From Proteiniborus sp. DW1 (GTDB lineage: Bacteria > Bacillota > Clostridia > Tissierellales > Proteiniboraceae): a DNA stretch of 64,000 bases. The notes beneath the pieces were generated by a model. That model was not told the origin of the DNA and did no database searches. It saw only the letters and a list, made by a program, of their open reading frames with translations. Positions 36,547 to 45,823 of the stretch are shown here, piece after piece. How positions within the stretch are numbered: position 1 is the stretch's first letter; every line of letters begins with the position of its first letter. The stretch covers positions 27,004 through 91,003 of the forward strand of contig NZ_FMDO01000056.1 of assembly GCF_900095305.1 (NCBI RefSeq), read 5' to 3'. Both the position numbers and the translations under genes were made by a program.

Positions 36547-37413
36547 TTAAACTACTGTATTCCCGATTTTCTCTCCCATCTTAACTAGTGTTTCTATACC
36601 GTTCAACGAATTACACAAAATGTCTTTATCGATGACTATTCTTCCTTTTTCAAAGCAAACAATTATAGTAGATCCTCCAAACTCGAATCTCCCTTTCTCT
36701 TCACCGCGTTTCACGCTAGCTTCCTCATGATAATTAACAATCTTACCAACCAACATAGCTCCCACTTCTACAATTAAAATTTTTCCAAAGTTTTCACTAT
36801 GTAAAATGGTATATTCTCTTGTATTTTCTTTATAAATAGGAACCACTTCATTGGCTACTGGATTTACAGTATGAAAAACACCTTTTATTCGATAGTTTTT
36901 CGATTTTTCTCCATTATCAATATAACAATATCTGTGATAATCATCAACTGTTAATCGAAATAATAGTAGTGTACCATCTTCATAATCATCAGCAAGTTCC
37001 TTATTTTTCAGTAAACTTTTTAAAGTATAGGGTGTATTTTTAATTATAAAATGAGAATTCTGAGTTATATGATATACACTTAATTTACCATCACAAGGAG
37101 AAATCAAGTGGTTAGGCAGATAGGCAATTTTACGTTGGTCTTCTTTAATCTTTCTTGTAAAGAAATCATTGTAAGAAGTGTATACACGCTCCTCATATTC
37201 CTCAATATTAATTTTATATATTTTTATAAATAAAGGTATTAGTATTCTTGAAAAGGAACTATTTAATATAACTCCTGATATATTTGAAACCCATGGTTTT
37301 ATCAGTTGGTTCAGCAATACTCTTCCAAACTTATTTTTATATAGAAATTTAACTATCTTATTTTGTACATTGTTTTGCTTGATTGTATTGCCACTGCGAT
37401 CCATACATTTCAT
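36547..37413 (-). CDS. psd: Phosphatidylserine decarboxylase
   Basis: A 288-residue membrane-associated proenzyme converting phosphatidylserine to phosphatidylethanolamine. The FFTRKIK and SPCDGKL segments, the DYHRYCYID motif, a MLVGKI segment and the self-cleavage site FGGST (pyruvoyl-forming serine near the C-terminus) are all in place. The ATG overlaps the stop of pssA by 4 bp. Last gene of a four-cistron phospholipid operon. Confidence 0.95.
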   Translation of the reverse strand: MKCMDRSGNTIKQNNVQNKIVKFLYKNKFGRVLLNQLIKPWVSNISGVILNSSFSRILIPLFIKIYKINIEEYEERVYTSYNDFFTRKIKEDQRKIAYLPNHLISPCDGKLSVYHITQNSHFIIKNTPYTLKSLLKNKELADDYEDGTLLLFRLTVDDYHRYCYIDNGEKSKNYRIKGVFHTVNPVANEVVPIYKENTREYTILHSENFGKILIVEVGAMLVGKIVNYHEEASVKRGEEKGRFEFGGSTIIVCFEKGRIVIDKDILCNSLNGIETLVKMGEKIGNTVV

Positions 37414-38105
37414 TCGCTATTCCACCTATTGCATAATTCATGAATTAATGCTCCCTCTTGTACTGTTCTATGCTTAATACCATAATCTGAACACAGCAGA
37501 ATAATTGATACTATGAAGGCCACAATTATTATCAGCAAGGAAAGCTGCTTACCCGTTGGTTTCCTTAGCCTAAAATTAAGAATAAACAATGTAGCCACAA
37601 TGAAAAGCATGGCTAACAAGACCCATTTAAATGCATGCGCTGGAATAAAAAAGCTCAAAAGAAACACAACAGGCAGTATTATAGTTATTGAAGTAATGGG
37701 AAGTCCGTAATAATATTTATTGGCACCATCTTCTTTAATCTGCCTATTTGTTTCAAGTACATTAAAGAATCCAAGCCTTATGACGGAACAAACACAGTAG
37801 TACCCAATAACGATTCCGCCCAAGATTCCTCGAACCCCCAGAATATAGCATATCACTGTGGGAAATACACCAAAGCAAATCACATCGCATAACGAATCTA
37901 TCTGTACCCCGAATAATTTTTGGTCATCAGTACGTTCTTTTTTTGTCCTTGCTATCTTACCATCAAACACATCACAGAGTCCTGATATTGCAAGGCAGAC
38001 AATAGCAATTCTAAACTTTCCATCAATTGCCTGTGTAATACCAAACACTGAACACAATAAGCTGATATATGTAAGTATAACCGTATAATCATAAAATCCT
38101 ATCAT
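37410..38105 (-). CDS. pssA: CDP-diacylglycerol-serine O-phosphatidyltransferase
   Basis: A 231-residue CDP-alcohol phosphatidyltransferase with about seven membrane segments. The catalytic signature DG-x2-AR-xn-G-x3-D-x3-D is visible as DGKIARTKKERT...FGVQIDSLCD. It makes phosphatidylserine, the substrate of the next gene psd. Overlaps by 4 bp on both sides show tight translational coupling. Confidence 0.93.
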   Translation of the reverse strand: MIGFYDYTVILTYISLLCSVFGITQAIDGKFRIAIVCLAISGLCDVFDGKIARTKKERTDDQKLFGVQIDSLCDVICFGVFPTVICYILGVRGILGGIVIGYYCVCSVIRLGFFNVLETNRQIKEDGANKYYYGLPITSITIILPVVFLLSFFIPAHAFKWVLLAMLFIVATLFILNFRLRKPTGKQLSLLIIIVAFIVSIILLCSDYGIKHRTVQEGALIHELCNRWNSE

Positions 38106-39136
38106 TCTTCTATTTTCCTTTCACTTAGTCTCCCTATCTTAAAAAATGCAACTATCGTAAAAATTGCACTTAAAATCAGTTCTGTATAGTAACTAAGACC
38201 TCTACTTACTATCATAGCTGGTAGTGTCACAGTTCCAAAAACAGGTGTAAATATTGATAGAAACAGCTTCTCACTAATACCCATTCCTCCTGGAAGCGGA
38301 AGCATGTCAACTGCAACTGATATCATTCCTTGCAGGACAACAATAGTAATAAAGCTTGTCTCATTAAGCCCAAATGATCGATAAGCTAGATATGTTACAC
38401 CAAAAATCAGCATTCTTTGAATTATTGTTATTATAAAAACATTACATATAACCATTTTATGCGTTCGAAAATATAAGGCGATATCTTTATATTGCTTCAT
38501 GGCTGATTTTATTTTTAATAAATAATGGTCTTTTCTTCGAATCAAATGTAGTCTTCCGAATAGTTCAACTAAAAAAATAAGTTGATTTTTTGCCATCGTA
38601 GGATGAAATACAAGAAGTAGCATAATCCCCACACAAAGTACATTTAATAAAAGTCCAAGACAGCAGATACCAACTATTGGGCTTAAATAGTTCATTATTT
38701 CAGTCGGTCGGACAACCAGAATAACAGTACCTAAAGCTACCAATACCACTTTATAAGTGATGGTAACAATCATAAGAATCAGTGTAGCTATAGGTATTGG
38801 TATCTTATCTTTTTTCATAAAATAAATCTGAGCAGGTTGTCCTCCTGTTGCTGATGGTGTAATACAGCTAAAGAAAAAACCAACGAAAGAATATAAAAAG
38901 CAATGGATTAGATGAACTTTTTGATTAATAGAATTCATCATATAAAATATTATAATCGATTCACTACCTATAAAAAAGATCACACATAAAACAGCCCACA
39001 GCCAATATCTAGTATTTGTACACTTAATAGTTTCTAGAATATTGCTTATGTCCTGATTATGAAATATGTAGTATAAAGTAATGGAAAAGACTATAATTAA
39101 AAATAATGTATTTAAAATAATCTTTCGTTTACTCAT
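38102..39136 (-). CDS. Flippase-like membrane protein (LPG-synthase TM domain, UPF0104)
   Basis: A 344-residue protein with about eight membrane segments and the family signature DMLPLPGGMGISEKLFL. The ATG at 39134-39136 (MSKRK) is taken as start, since upstream ATGs lie deep in the preceding gene without ribosome sites. It overlaps the PAP2 gene by 8 bp and pssA by 4 bp. The operon context points to moving or modifying a phospholipid intermediate (inference). It is a distant paralogue of the protein at 8517-9494. Confidence 0.85.
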   Translation of the reverse strand: MSKRKIILNTLFLIIVFSITLYYIFHNQDISNILETIKCTNTRYWLWAVLCVIFFIGSESIIIFYMMNSINQKVHLIHCFLYSFVGFFFSCITPSATGGQPAQIYFMKKDKIPIPIATLILMIVTITYKVVLVALGTVILVVRPTEIMNYLSPIVGICCLGLLLNVLCVGIMLLLVFHPTMAKNQLIFLVELFGRLHLIRRKDHYLLKIKSAMKQYKDIALYFRTHKMVICNVFIITIIQRMLIFGVTYLAYRSFGLNETSFITIVVLQGMISVAVDMLPLPGGMGISEKLFLSIFTPVFGTVTLPAMIVSRGLSYYTELILSAIFTIVAFFKIGRLSERKIEE

Positions 39137-39845
39137 CGTAATTACTTGTCCTAAAAATTCTTTCATTTGCCCAGAGAAAAACTTTCTCAATACTTAAGTA
39201 TATTTGAGTATGACATGCAATATAATAACATAGTTCTGCAATCAAAATACCTCCAGCTATATCTATCAGGTAATGCTGTTTTGTAAATTGAGTTGATAAG
39301 CACACCAAAATCGCAAATATACAAGAAAATGCCTTATACCAAAACGGAACTTTTTTACTGCTTCTAATACCAACAAAGCAAAACCAACTCATCAAACAAT
39401 GAATGGATGGAAAAAGGTTACTTGGCGGATCCATGTGATAAACGAATCTCATTAACCAACTAAATATATCGTTTCCAGGTACCATGGGCCGTATATTTGT
39501 TGTTGGTAAAATCACAAAAAAAATACCGCATATTAATCTTGATAATATATCAGCAAAAGCAAATCTAAACCATTTTTCTTTTCCTTCATGAGTTATTAGT
39601 ATATAATTGATTACCCAAAAAATATAGCATCCAAGATAGATTATCACCCATTCCTTTATAAATGGGATTCGATTATCTAACTTAGAAGTAAAATCATAAT
39701 GTTTTTTTCCCTCCATAATAAATTGAGTTCCCCAATAAACAAAACCATTTATCGAAAAGCAAACTATTAGCGAGAGAATTCCATATTCTGGGACCCAAGT
39801 ACCAATGGTTTTTCTATAATGTTTTCTTAAAATTGATTTACTCAT
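39129..39845 (-). CDS. PAP2-family phosphatase/inositolphosphotransferase-like protein
   Basis: A 238-residue membrane protein with about six helices. The phosphatase motif LFPSIHCLMSW holds one catalytic His, and TQFTKQHYLIDIAGG the second His and Asp. It likely removes phosphate from a lipid such as phosphatidate. First gene of the operon with the flippase-like protein, pssA and psd. Confidence 0.87.
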   Translation of the reverse strand: MSKSILRKHYRKTIGTWVPEYGILSLIVCFSINGFVYWGTQFIMEGKKHYDFTSKLDNRIPFIKEWVIIYLGCYIFWVINYILITHEGKEKWFRFAFADILSRLICGIFFVILPTTNIRPMVPGNDIFSWLMRFVYHMDPPSNLFPSIHCLMSWFCFVGIRSSKKVPFWYKAFSCIFAILVCLSTQFTKQHYLIDIAGGILIAELCYYIACHTQIYLSIEKVFLWANERIFRTSNYDE

Positions 39846-40292
39846 AATAATTACCCATAACTCAATATTTATAATTAAGCATTAGTATACCAGATCAGTA
39901 TACCATATTTTTGCTTTTAATTCAATCATTTATGTCAGAGCGTCCTGAAAGCTTAAGATTTCTCTCCGCCCCTATCAGGAAAAGCAAGGATTTTTACCCC
40001 TTGATTTTCCTAGTCTTTCATTGAAAGCATACAAACTGTCTCTACATAAGTAGTGTTCCATCATATGTAAGAGTTAATAAGGTTCTATAATTTTCAGTGT
40101 TAGTAATTAAAAGCTAATACCTATCTTTATCAAAAAAGATGAGATAGCTGACAAACCTTGGTAAAATATAATAAACTAAAAATATATTTTAAGAAATGTT
40201 ACCAAATCATCTCATAATGATTTTACACTAAATTCAAAAGATAAAAATATTGAGTTTTATGATAATTTCTTAAATGAAATAAAATATAATGC
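39846..40292. other. Divergent gene-free stretch
   Basis: Some 450 bases between the divergent PAP2 and MerR genes. I see no frame or known RNA. The PAP2 operon promoter must lie at its left end, but no convincing pair of hexamers stands out. Confidence 0.5.
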
Positions 40293-40323
40293 TTGACATT
40301 AGAGTTTACTCCAATGATACCAT
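40293..40323 (+). promoter_or_regulatory. MerR-type promoter with 19-base spacer and operator dyad
   Basis: TTGACA (40293-40298) is separated by 19 bases, not 17, from TACCAT (40318-40323). The over-long spacer carries the dyad GAGT-TT-ACTC. This is the classic architecture of MerR-activated promoters and implies autoregulation. Confidence 0.8.
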
Positions 40324-40344
40324 TAAAATAGGAGGTATAGAAAT

Positions 40345-40803
40345 ATGTTGATTAAAGAGTTTTCAGACAAATACAACATCTCCACAGATACCATTAGATT
40401 TTATGAAAAAATAGGAATTATTCATCCAAAGCGTTTAGAAAATGGATATCGTTTATTTGATGAAGAGTGTGAAAGAATAATTCAATTGATTATTGTTTTA
40501 AAGCAATTAGATTTTTCACTAGATGAAATTAAATTTCTATTATCCTTAGAAAAACAACCTATATCATCTGAATGTAATGATATAAGCAGTAAAATGTTTC
40601 AGGAAAAAATTATTCATATCGAAAACAAGATTTTATTTTTACAAATGGCAAGGCAACAATTATATAAAGTTAAAGAACTTATAGAAAATAATCAGTATAT
40701 GTATAATTATCATAAAATTCAAGAATTGGCAACATTAATGTATAAGCAATTAACGAAAGGAGGTAAAAAAAGAAATGACACCGAAAATTTGGATACGCCT
40801 TGA
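40345..40803 (+). CDS. MerR-family transcriptional regulator
   Basis: A 152-residue regulator. The N-terminal winged helix is FSDKYNISTDTIRFYEKIGI followed by ENGYRLFDEE; residues 80-125 form the dimerising coiled coil. No conserved Cys cluster is present, so a metal sensor is unlikely. The last 29 bases overlap the DUF4260 gene, which is its likely target. GGAGG lies before the ATG. Confidence 0.92.
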   Translation: MLIKEFSDKYNISTDTIRFYEKIGIIHPKRLENGYRLFDEECERIIQLIIVLKQLDFSLDEIKFLLSLEKQPISSECNDISSKMFQEKIIHIENKILFLQMARQQLYKVKELIENNQYMYNYHKIQELATLMYKQLTKGGKKRNDTENLDTP

Positions 40804-41128
40804 AGGTGCATTAGGTTTTTTATTTTGTACAATGATTTATTTTCTCTTAGGTTTTAATATCTATGTATTTTTAGCATGTTTACTTCTTCCTGATATTTTC
40901 TTGTTAGGATACATAGTAAACAATAAAGTAGGAGCATTTTTATATAACCTTGGACATGTTTTTATTTTTCCATTAATTCTATTTTTGCTCGCAGTTATTA
41001 CAACAAAACAAGCTTTTCTTGTTATTGCATTAATATGGGCATCTCATATTTTTTTTGATATTATGATAGGATACGGTTTGAAATATAATGAAGGGTTTAA
41101 AATTACACATCTTCAAAAATTAGATTAG
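40775..41128 (+). CDS. DUF4260 membrane protein
   Basis: A 117-residue protein with four membrane segments. The motif WASHIFFDIMIGYGLKY near the C-terminus is typical of DUF4260, a family of unknown function found beside MerR or LysR regulators. It starts within the MerR gene, with a GGAGG site inside it, so translation is coupled. Confidence 0.85.
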   Translation: MTPKIWIRLEGALGFLFCTMIYFLLGFNIYVFLACLLLPDIFLLGYIVNNKVGAFLYNLGHVFIFPLILFLLAVITTKQAFLVIALIWASHIFFDIMIGYGLKYNEGFKITHLQKLD

Positions 41129-41162
41129 GAAAATATACTGTATTACCACACTATCACATATA

Positions 41163-41205
41163 TAGTTCAGAGTATAAGATACTTCAATACTCTGAACTAT
41201 TATCT
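41163..41205 (+). terminator. Terminator of the MerR/DUF4260 operon
   Basis: A perfect 12-bp stem (41163-41174 with 41188-41199), followed by a modest T-rich tail. Confidence 0.75.
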
Positions 41206-41265
41206 TTATATATTTCCTAGATAGCTTTCATTTTCTATGACTTCTCTTTTATACCAGAATGATTT

Positions 41266-41530
41266 TACATTTGATATATGTCAAATTCATCTACTTCTCC
41301 TTCTTCTATAAGCTCAATAAATTCATTTGCTTTATGCTTCTCTAGTTCATCTTCCGCCCGTTAAAATCCCTCATCTGCGGAGTTCCAAGTTTTTCTTCCA
41401 AAAGTACTCCACAGCTTCCACAAATAACTCTTCCAGTAAAAGACTTGTCTTCTATTTTGGCAAAGTCTAACTACCCTACTCCATGTCTTTCCATATAGTC
41501 TTTTCTTCTTACTATTTCTGGTTGTACTGT
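41266..41530 (-). pseudogene. Serine recombinase C-terminal remnant
   Basis: In shifting minus-strand frames one reads VQPEIVRRKDYMERHGVG, a stop, LDFAKIEDKSFTGRVICGSCG, FGRKTWNSADE in another frame, and finally DELEKHKANEFIELIEEG. These are the zinc-ribbon and coiled-coil regions of large serine recombinases. A close relative of the same region survives at 61212-61397. Stops and frameshifts show it is dead. Confidence 0.65.
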
Positions 41531-41648
41531 TTCTCACATTATAATTTGAAAGGAGCAATTAAAACATTGCCCCGTGCATCCCGAGAGAAGTGCGAGGACA
41601 TGACAAGTGAGACAAGGGTAGCCAATATCTCAGTTTTTTTACCTTCAT
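41521..41648 (-). pseudogene. Possible N-terminal fragment of a lipoprotein
   Basis: ATG at 41648 follows a GGAGG site and reads KVKKLRYWLPLSHLS; one frameshift later the sequence is LLSGCTGQC, a good lipobox. It runs into the recombinase debris. It may be the broken third gene of the PadR operon. Confidence 0.3.
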
Positions 41649-41689
41649 TACCTGATTCCTCCATACTGAATTGTTTTGTAAAAGCCATT

Positions 41690-42562
41690 TCATTTAGATT
41701 TTGTAAACGTGGCCAGGACAAGCATCTGCCCGATGAGTGCCGCAACAATCGCCAACCATGAAAATTTAAGGCCAAAAAGAATTGTCAACAGGATAAACGC
41801 CGCTATCGCCGCGATCCAAAGTGCACTGGAAAACAGACCAAACCGCTTTTCCTGTGCCGGATTGCCGAAGCACTCAAATGAATATTTCATATATTTCTCG
41901 CGCTGTTGAATCACCCACGGTTTGCTCCTATCCTTTTCAGTCAGCACAAGAAATGTACCGAGTGCCAAGCTGGGCAGGATAAACGGGATAAGTGTAGCAA
42001 TCGCGTATGGTAGTCCCGCGCTGTCTTCAAAATATGTTATTATGAACACAATCACGCCAAACATGAAAACACCTGCTGAAAGCACATACAGAAACGCCCG
42101 CTTCCAACCCATTGCTTCATGCACAGCAGTTTCTTGCGTAAGCCCAAGAAACAAAAAGCCGAGAATTGGAATAACTCCGAAAATGAGCAACGAGCCTAAT
42201 GACGCATTAATGTCGCCGCTAAAGAATCCCGAGAGGGCAGCAACAATCGCCCCAAAACAGAGAATAGCACCACATAGGACATAAAGAATGATTCTACATG
42301 TCGACATATAATGTCTGGTTTTCAAATACATCTCACTGAGTATCTCCTGTTTTTTCTTGCAACTGAATTCATCTGCCACTACTGATATATCTCCAAGTTC
42401 ACTCGTTGCCTTTTCAAAAGCATCCTTTTCATCCAGTCCGCTCTTAATAAGACTCTTTATCCTCTCGTCTAGAAAGCTTTTGAGTTCTTCCTTGAAGTCT
42501 GTAAGCTCCAAAGTCTCCTGATAGTCGGAAAACAGCGAATCGATATACTTACTCGTGTTCAT
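41690..42562 (-). CDS. Permease-prefix/HAAS-domain membrane protein
   Basis: A 290-residue protein. Residues 1-70 (YIDSLFSDYQETLELTDFKE, KSGLDEKDAFEKATSELGDI) form the small helical domain found in DUF1700 and permease-prefix proteins, which often pairs with PadR regulators. Six membrane segments follow. Base and codon use (GCG, CGC, CCG) are clearly richer in GC than in the surrounding genes, suggesting transfer. Its start overlaps the PadR stop. Role unknown. Confidence 0.8.
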   Translation of the reverse strand: MNTSKYIDSLFSDYQETLELTDFKEELKSFLDERIKSLIKSGLDEKDAFEKATSELGDISVVADEFSCKKKQEILSEMYLKTRHYMSTCRIILYVLCGAILCFGAIVAALSGFFSGDINASLGSLLIFGVIPILGFLFLGLTQETAVHEAMGWKRAFLYVLSAGVFMFGVIVFIITYFEDSAGLPYAIATLIPFILPSLALGTFLVLTEKDRSKPWVIQQREKYMKYSFECFGNPAQEKRFGLFSSALWIAAIAAFILLTILFGLKFSWLAIVAALIGQMLVLATFTKSK

Positions 42563-42900
42563 TACTTTTCCTCCTTTAACAATTTATTTAAGATTTTTAA
42601 TGTAAACTCCCAGTTCAATAGGTTTTGCCGATACAGCTCACGTCCTTTGTCTGTAATACTATAGTATTTGCGCCGCGCACCCTGCGTTTCGTTGCCCCAA
42701 TACGATGTAATATACCCGCCTTTTTCCAGCCGCTTATAGCTGGAATACAATGTATCCACCTTCAACTCGTACTGCTCACCCGTGCGAGCTAAAATTCGAT
42801 TGTAAATTTCCAAGCCATAACAATCATTATTCATCAAAACGCCTAGGACTATGGTGTCCGTATGACCCCGCAAGAGGTCTGACGATAATTTTGGCTCCAT
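42562..42900 (-). CDS. PadR-family transcriptional regulator
   Basis: A 112-residue winged-helix protein: LSSDLLRGHTDTIVLGVLMN and the wing YWGNETQGARRKYYSITDKG are PadR hallmarks. It shares the GC-rich codon use of the downstream membrane gene and overlaps it by one base. It probably represses its own operon. A PadR plus HAAS-domain pair typically controls a membrane-stress or drug-efflux function; no pump is present here. Confidence 0.92.
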   Translation of the reverse strand: MEPKLSSDLLRGHTDTIVLGVLMNNDCYGLEIYNRILARTGEQYELKVDTLYSSYKRLEKGGYITSYWGNETQGARRKYYSITDKGRELYRQNLLNWEFTLKILNKLLKEEK

Positions 42901-43250
42901 AGCAATCTCCTTTCACTCAAGAATTTAGAAAATTCAATACATTTACTTGTCACTGATTATTATCACACAAATATCTGTGTCTGTCAAGTATATTTTCGAC
43001 TAACTTCCATTGGAGATTGCTTTCAATGTAAATTTGTATAATGTTCGATTTGTGCCTTTTAACTGGCTTCCTGCTGAAATATATCACCATAAGGTTTTTC
43101 AGATATTATTTTCTAGACATCAGTACTACCATCTCCACATGAGTTATAGCAAAAGTTTGATATTAATAAGCAAAAAGAAAGAGGCGCTTTAGAGTTTATA
43201 CTCCTAACCCCTCCATTAAATATATGTATCGACAATACTTTTCTTGGTTA

Positions 43251-43430
43251 TTATGTATCTAGAAAAATATTTATATTTTCAAGTTGTTTTTTAGCCATTT
43301 CTTCAATATATTTGCCTTTTATATCTTTCAAAATTTCATGCTTTGCTATTTTTCTAAAGGCAGGTCCATATACCTTTATGCTATTATGAATAGTACCATC
43401 ATAATCAAAAAAATAATCTTTATCTTGTTA
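43251..43430 (-). pseudogene. HAD-hydrolase remnant
   Basis: The minus strand reads DKDYFFDYDGTIHNSIKVYG then PAFRKIAKHEILKDIKGK and a short tail. DYDGT is motif I of HAD phosphatases and SIKVYGPAFRK its usual continuation; the rest is missing and no start exists. The remaining 42901-43250 shows only AT-rich sequence. Confidence 0.6.
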
Positions 43431-43454
43431 AATGGAAGCAAATTTGACATACTA

Positions 43455-43916
43455 TTAAAATTGCCTAAGTAAGTTTACCATTTCAATAGCTGTAACAGCT
43501 GCATCATATCCCTTGTTACCAACCTTTGTCCCAGCTCTCTCTATTGCCTGCTCAAGTGTATCAGTAGTAAGAACTCCAAATATTACTGGAACTTCAGTTT
43601 CAAGAGATACACTTGCTATTCCCTTTGCTACTTCTGCTGATACATATTCAAAGTGAGGTGTAGAACCTCTTATAACAGCACCGAGGCAAATAACAGCATC
43701 ATATTTATTTGACTTAACCATTTTCTTAGCTGTCAATGGAATTTCAAAAGCACCTGGAACCCAAGCTATCTCTATTTCACTTTCCTGGACACCATGCCTC
43801 TTTAATGCATCTATTGCTCCTTCTAAAAGTTTACCTCCAATGAATTCATTAAATCTTCCTACTATGATACTAAACCTTAACCCTTGGGCTATTAAATTTC
43901 CTTCAACGATTTTCAT
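43455..43916 (-). CDS. ribH: 6,7-dimethyl-8-ribityllumazine synthase
   Basis: A 153-residue lumazine synthase forming the icosahedral or pentameric enzyme before riboflavin synthase. Conserved [45 protein letters not shown] (with the catalytic His) and NKGYDAA are present. Last gene of the rib operon, 25 bp after ribBA. Confidence 0.97.
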   Translation of the reverse strand: MKIVEGNLIAQGLRFSIIVGRFNEFIGGKLLEGAIDALKRHGVQESEIEIAWVPGAFEIPLTAKKMVKSNKYDAVICLGAVIRGSTPHFEYVSAEVAKGIASVSLETEVPVIFGVLTTDTLEQAIERAGTKVGNKGYDAAVTAIEMVNLLRQF

Positions 43917-43941
43917 TTTAATTCCTCCATTCTTTAAGTTA

Positions 43942-45156
43942 TCATTTATTTTTAAAATTAAGAATATGGCCTAATTTTTGCTTCTTTGTCTTTAGATAAT
44001 ATTCATTTTTTTCATTGTGAGTCATCTGTATAGGCTCTCTGCCTACAATCTCTATTCCATATCCAGTAAGACCAGCTATTTTCTTTGGATTATTGGTCAT
44101 AAGTCTTACTTTTTTAACACCTAAATCTGCAAGAATCTGAGCTCCAATTCCATAATCTCTTAAATCTGCTGGAAACCCTAAAGCTATGTTAGCTTCAACT
44201 GTATCCATACCTTGATCCTGCAGTGCATAAGCTTTAATCTTATTAATAAGCCCTATACCCCTGCCTTCCTGTCTCATGTATAGAAGAATTCCTTTCCCCT
44301 CTTCTTCTATCTTCTTCATTGCAGCTGCAAGCTGTTCTCCACAGTCACATCTTAAAGAACTAAAGGCATCCCCCGTAAGACATTCTGAATGTACTCTTAG
44401 AAGAATTGTTTCACCACCTGAAACTTCCCCCTTTATAAGAGCTACATGATGTTCTCCATTTAAGATATTTACGTATCCTACCATTTTGAATTCACCGTAT
44501 TTTGTAGGCAACTTTGATTGAGCCACTCTTTTTATATGAGTCTCATGCTTCCTCCTATATGCAATAAGATCTGCTATAGTAACTATCTTTAAATTATGTT
44601 TTTTTACAAACTCCATAAGCTGTGGAATCCTAGCCATGGTTCCGTCTTCATTCATTATTTCACAAATAACACCCGCAGGATACAAACCTGCCAGCTTAGC
44701 CAAATCTACCGCTGCTTCTGTATGTCCTGCCCTTTTTAAGACGCCGCCTTCTTTAGCTTCCAAAGGAAACATATGTCCAGGTTTTCTAAAATCTGACTCT
44801 CTTGCATTAAGGTCAAGAACCTTAAGTACAGTAGCTGCTCTCTCATAGGCTGATATTCCTGTTGTTGTCTCAATAGCATCAATTGATACAGTGAATGCAG
44901 TCTGATGTGAATCTGTATTTCGTTCCACCATTGATAGAATATTTAATTCTTCTAATCGCTCTCTTATAATAGGTAAGCATATAAGCCCTCTACCGTATTT
45001 TGCCATAAAATTGATAGCTTCTGGTGTTACCTTTTCTGCAGCCATTAAAAGATCTCCCTCATTTTCCCTATCTTCGTCGTCTACTACGACTATCATCTTA
45101 CCTAGCCTTATATCTTCTATTGCTTCCTCTATTGTATCAAACATATTCATTCTCAT
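43942..45156 (-). CDS. ribBA: Bifunctional DHBP synthase / GTP cyclohydrolase II
   Basis: A 404-residue fusion. Residues 1-205 are dihydroxybutanone-phosphate synthase ([11 protein letters not shown] metal motif, [11 protein letters not shown]). Residues 206-404 are GTP cyclohydrolase II with the zinc cysteines in [14 protein letters not shown] and the RQEGRGIGL loop. Together they start riboflavin synthesis from GTP and ribulose-5-phosphate. ATG choice among three near-adjacent codons (45156, 45150, 45144) is uncertain. Confidence 0.97.
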   Translation of the reverse strand: MRMNMFDTIEEAIEDIRLGKMIVVVDDEDRENEGDLLMAAEKVTPEAINFMAKYGRGLICLPIIRERLEELNILSMVERNTDSHQTAFTVSIDAIETTTGISAYERAATVLKVLDLNARESDFRKPGHMFPLEAKEGGVLKRAGHTEAAVDLAKLAGLYPAGVICEIMNEDGTMARIPQLMEFVKKHNLKIVTIADLIAYRRKHETHIKRVAQSKLPTKYGEFKMVGYVNILNGEHHVALIKGEVSGGETILLRVHSECLTGDAFSSLRCDCGEQLAAAMKKIEEEGKGILLYMRQEGRGIGLINKIKAYALQDQGMDTVEANIALGFPADLRDYGIGAQILADLGVKKVRLMTNNPKKIAGLTGYGIEIVGREPIQMTHNEKNEYYLKTKKQKLGHILNFKNK

Positions 45157-45168
45157 CCCCCATTTTCT

Positions 45169-45819
45169 TTATGCAAACCCATGTTCAGTTAAAAATTTAA
45201 GATCTATTCCTTTATTAACTACTACCTGCTCTTTTGCTTCAATAAGCTTTTCAATATATTTACCTATCATGTCACATTCTAAGTTGACCTTATCTCCAAT
45301 CTTCTTGCTTAATAGAGTAGTCATATCCTTAGTGTGAGGAATGATAGAAACTTTAAATGCAAAATCATCTACATATGCTACAGTAAGACTTACTCCGTCT
45401 ATTGCAATTGAACCTTTTGGCACAATATATTTTAATATTTCAGGAGAAGTTGCAACTGTAATCCATACTGCATTATCTTCCTGTTGAAAATTTTCAATGG
45501 TCCCCATTCCATCAATATGCCCACTAACAATATGTCCACCTAAGCTATCCCCTAACCTTAAGGCTCTTTCAAGATTAACTTCATCTCCAGGTAAGAAATG
45601 CCCCAAATTACTCCTCCTTATTGTTTCTGCCATTACGTCTACACTAAACCTGTTGCTGTCAAAAGAGGTTACAGTGAGACATACTCCATTAGTGCATATG
45701 CTGTCTCCTAGCTTTATCCCTTTTAGAACTTTTCTTGCTTTGATTGTTATTCTTGAGGATTTTGTAGATTTCACCACAGATTCAACTATTCCAATCTCTT
45801 CTACCAATCCTGTAAACAT
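45169..45819 (-). CDS. ribE: Riboflavin synthase alpha chain
   Basis: A 216-residue protein made of two lumazine-binding barrels ([10 protein letters not shown] at the start; [13 protein letters not shown] and [12 protein letters not shown] as the paired motifs; [11 protein letters not shown]). It dismutates two lumazines to riboflavin. It begins 4 bp behind ribD. Confidence 0.97.
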   Translation of the reverse strand: MFTGLVEEIGIVESVVKSTKSSRITIKARKVLKGIKLGDSICTNGVCLTVTSFDSNRFSVDVMAETIRRSNLGHFLPGDEVNLERALRLGDSLGGHIVSGHIDGMGTIENFQQEDNAVWITVATSPEILKYIVPKGSIAIDGVSLTVAYVDDFAFKVSIIPHTKDMTTLLSKKIGDKVNLECDMIGKYIEKLIEAKEQVVVNKGIDLKFLTEHGFA

Positions 45820-45823
45820 TTTT

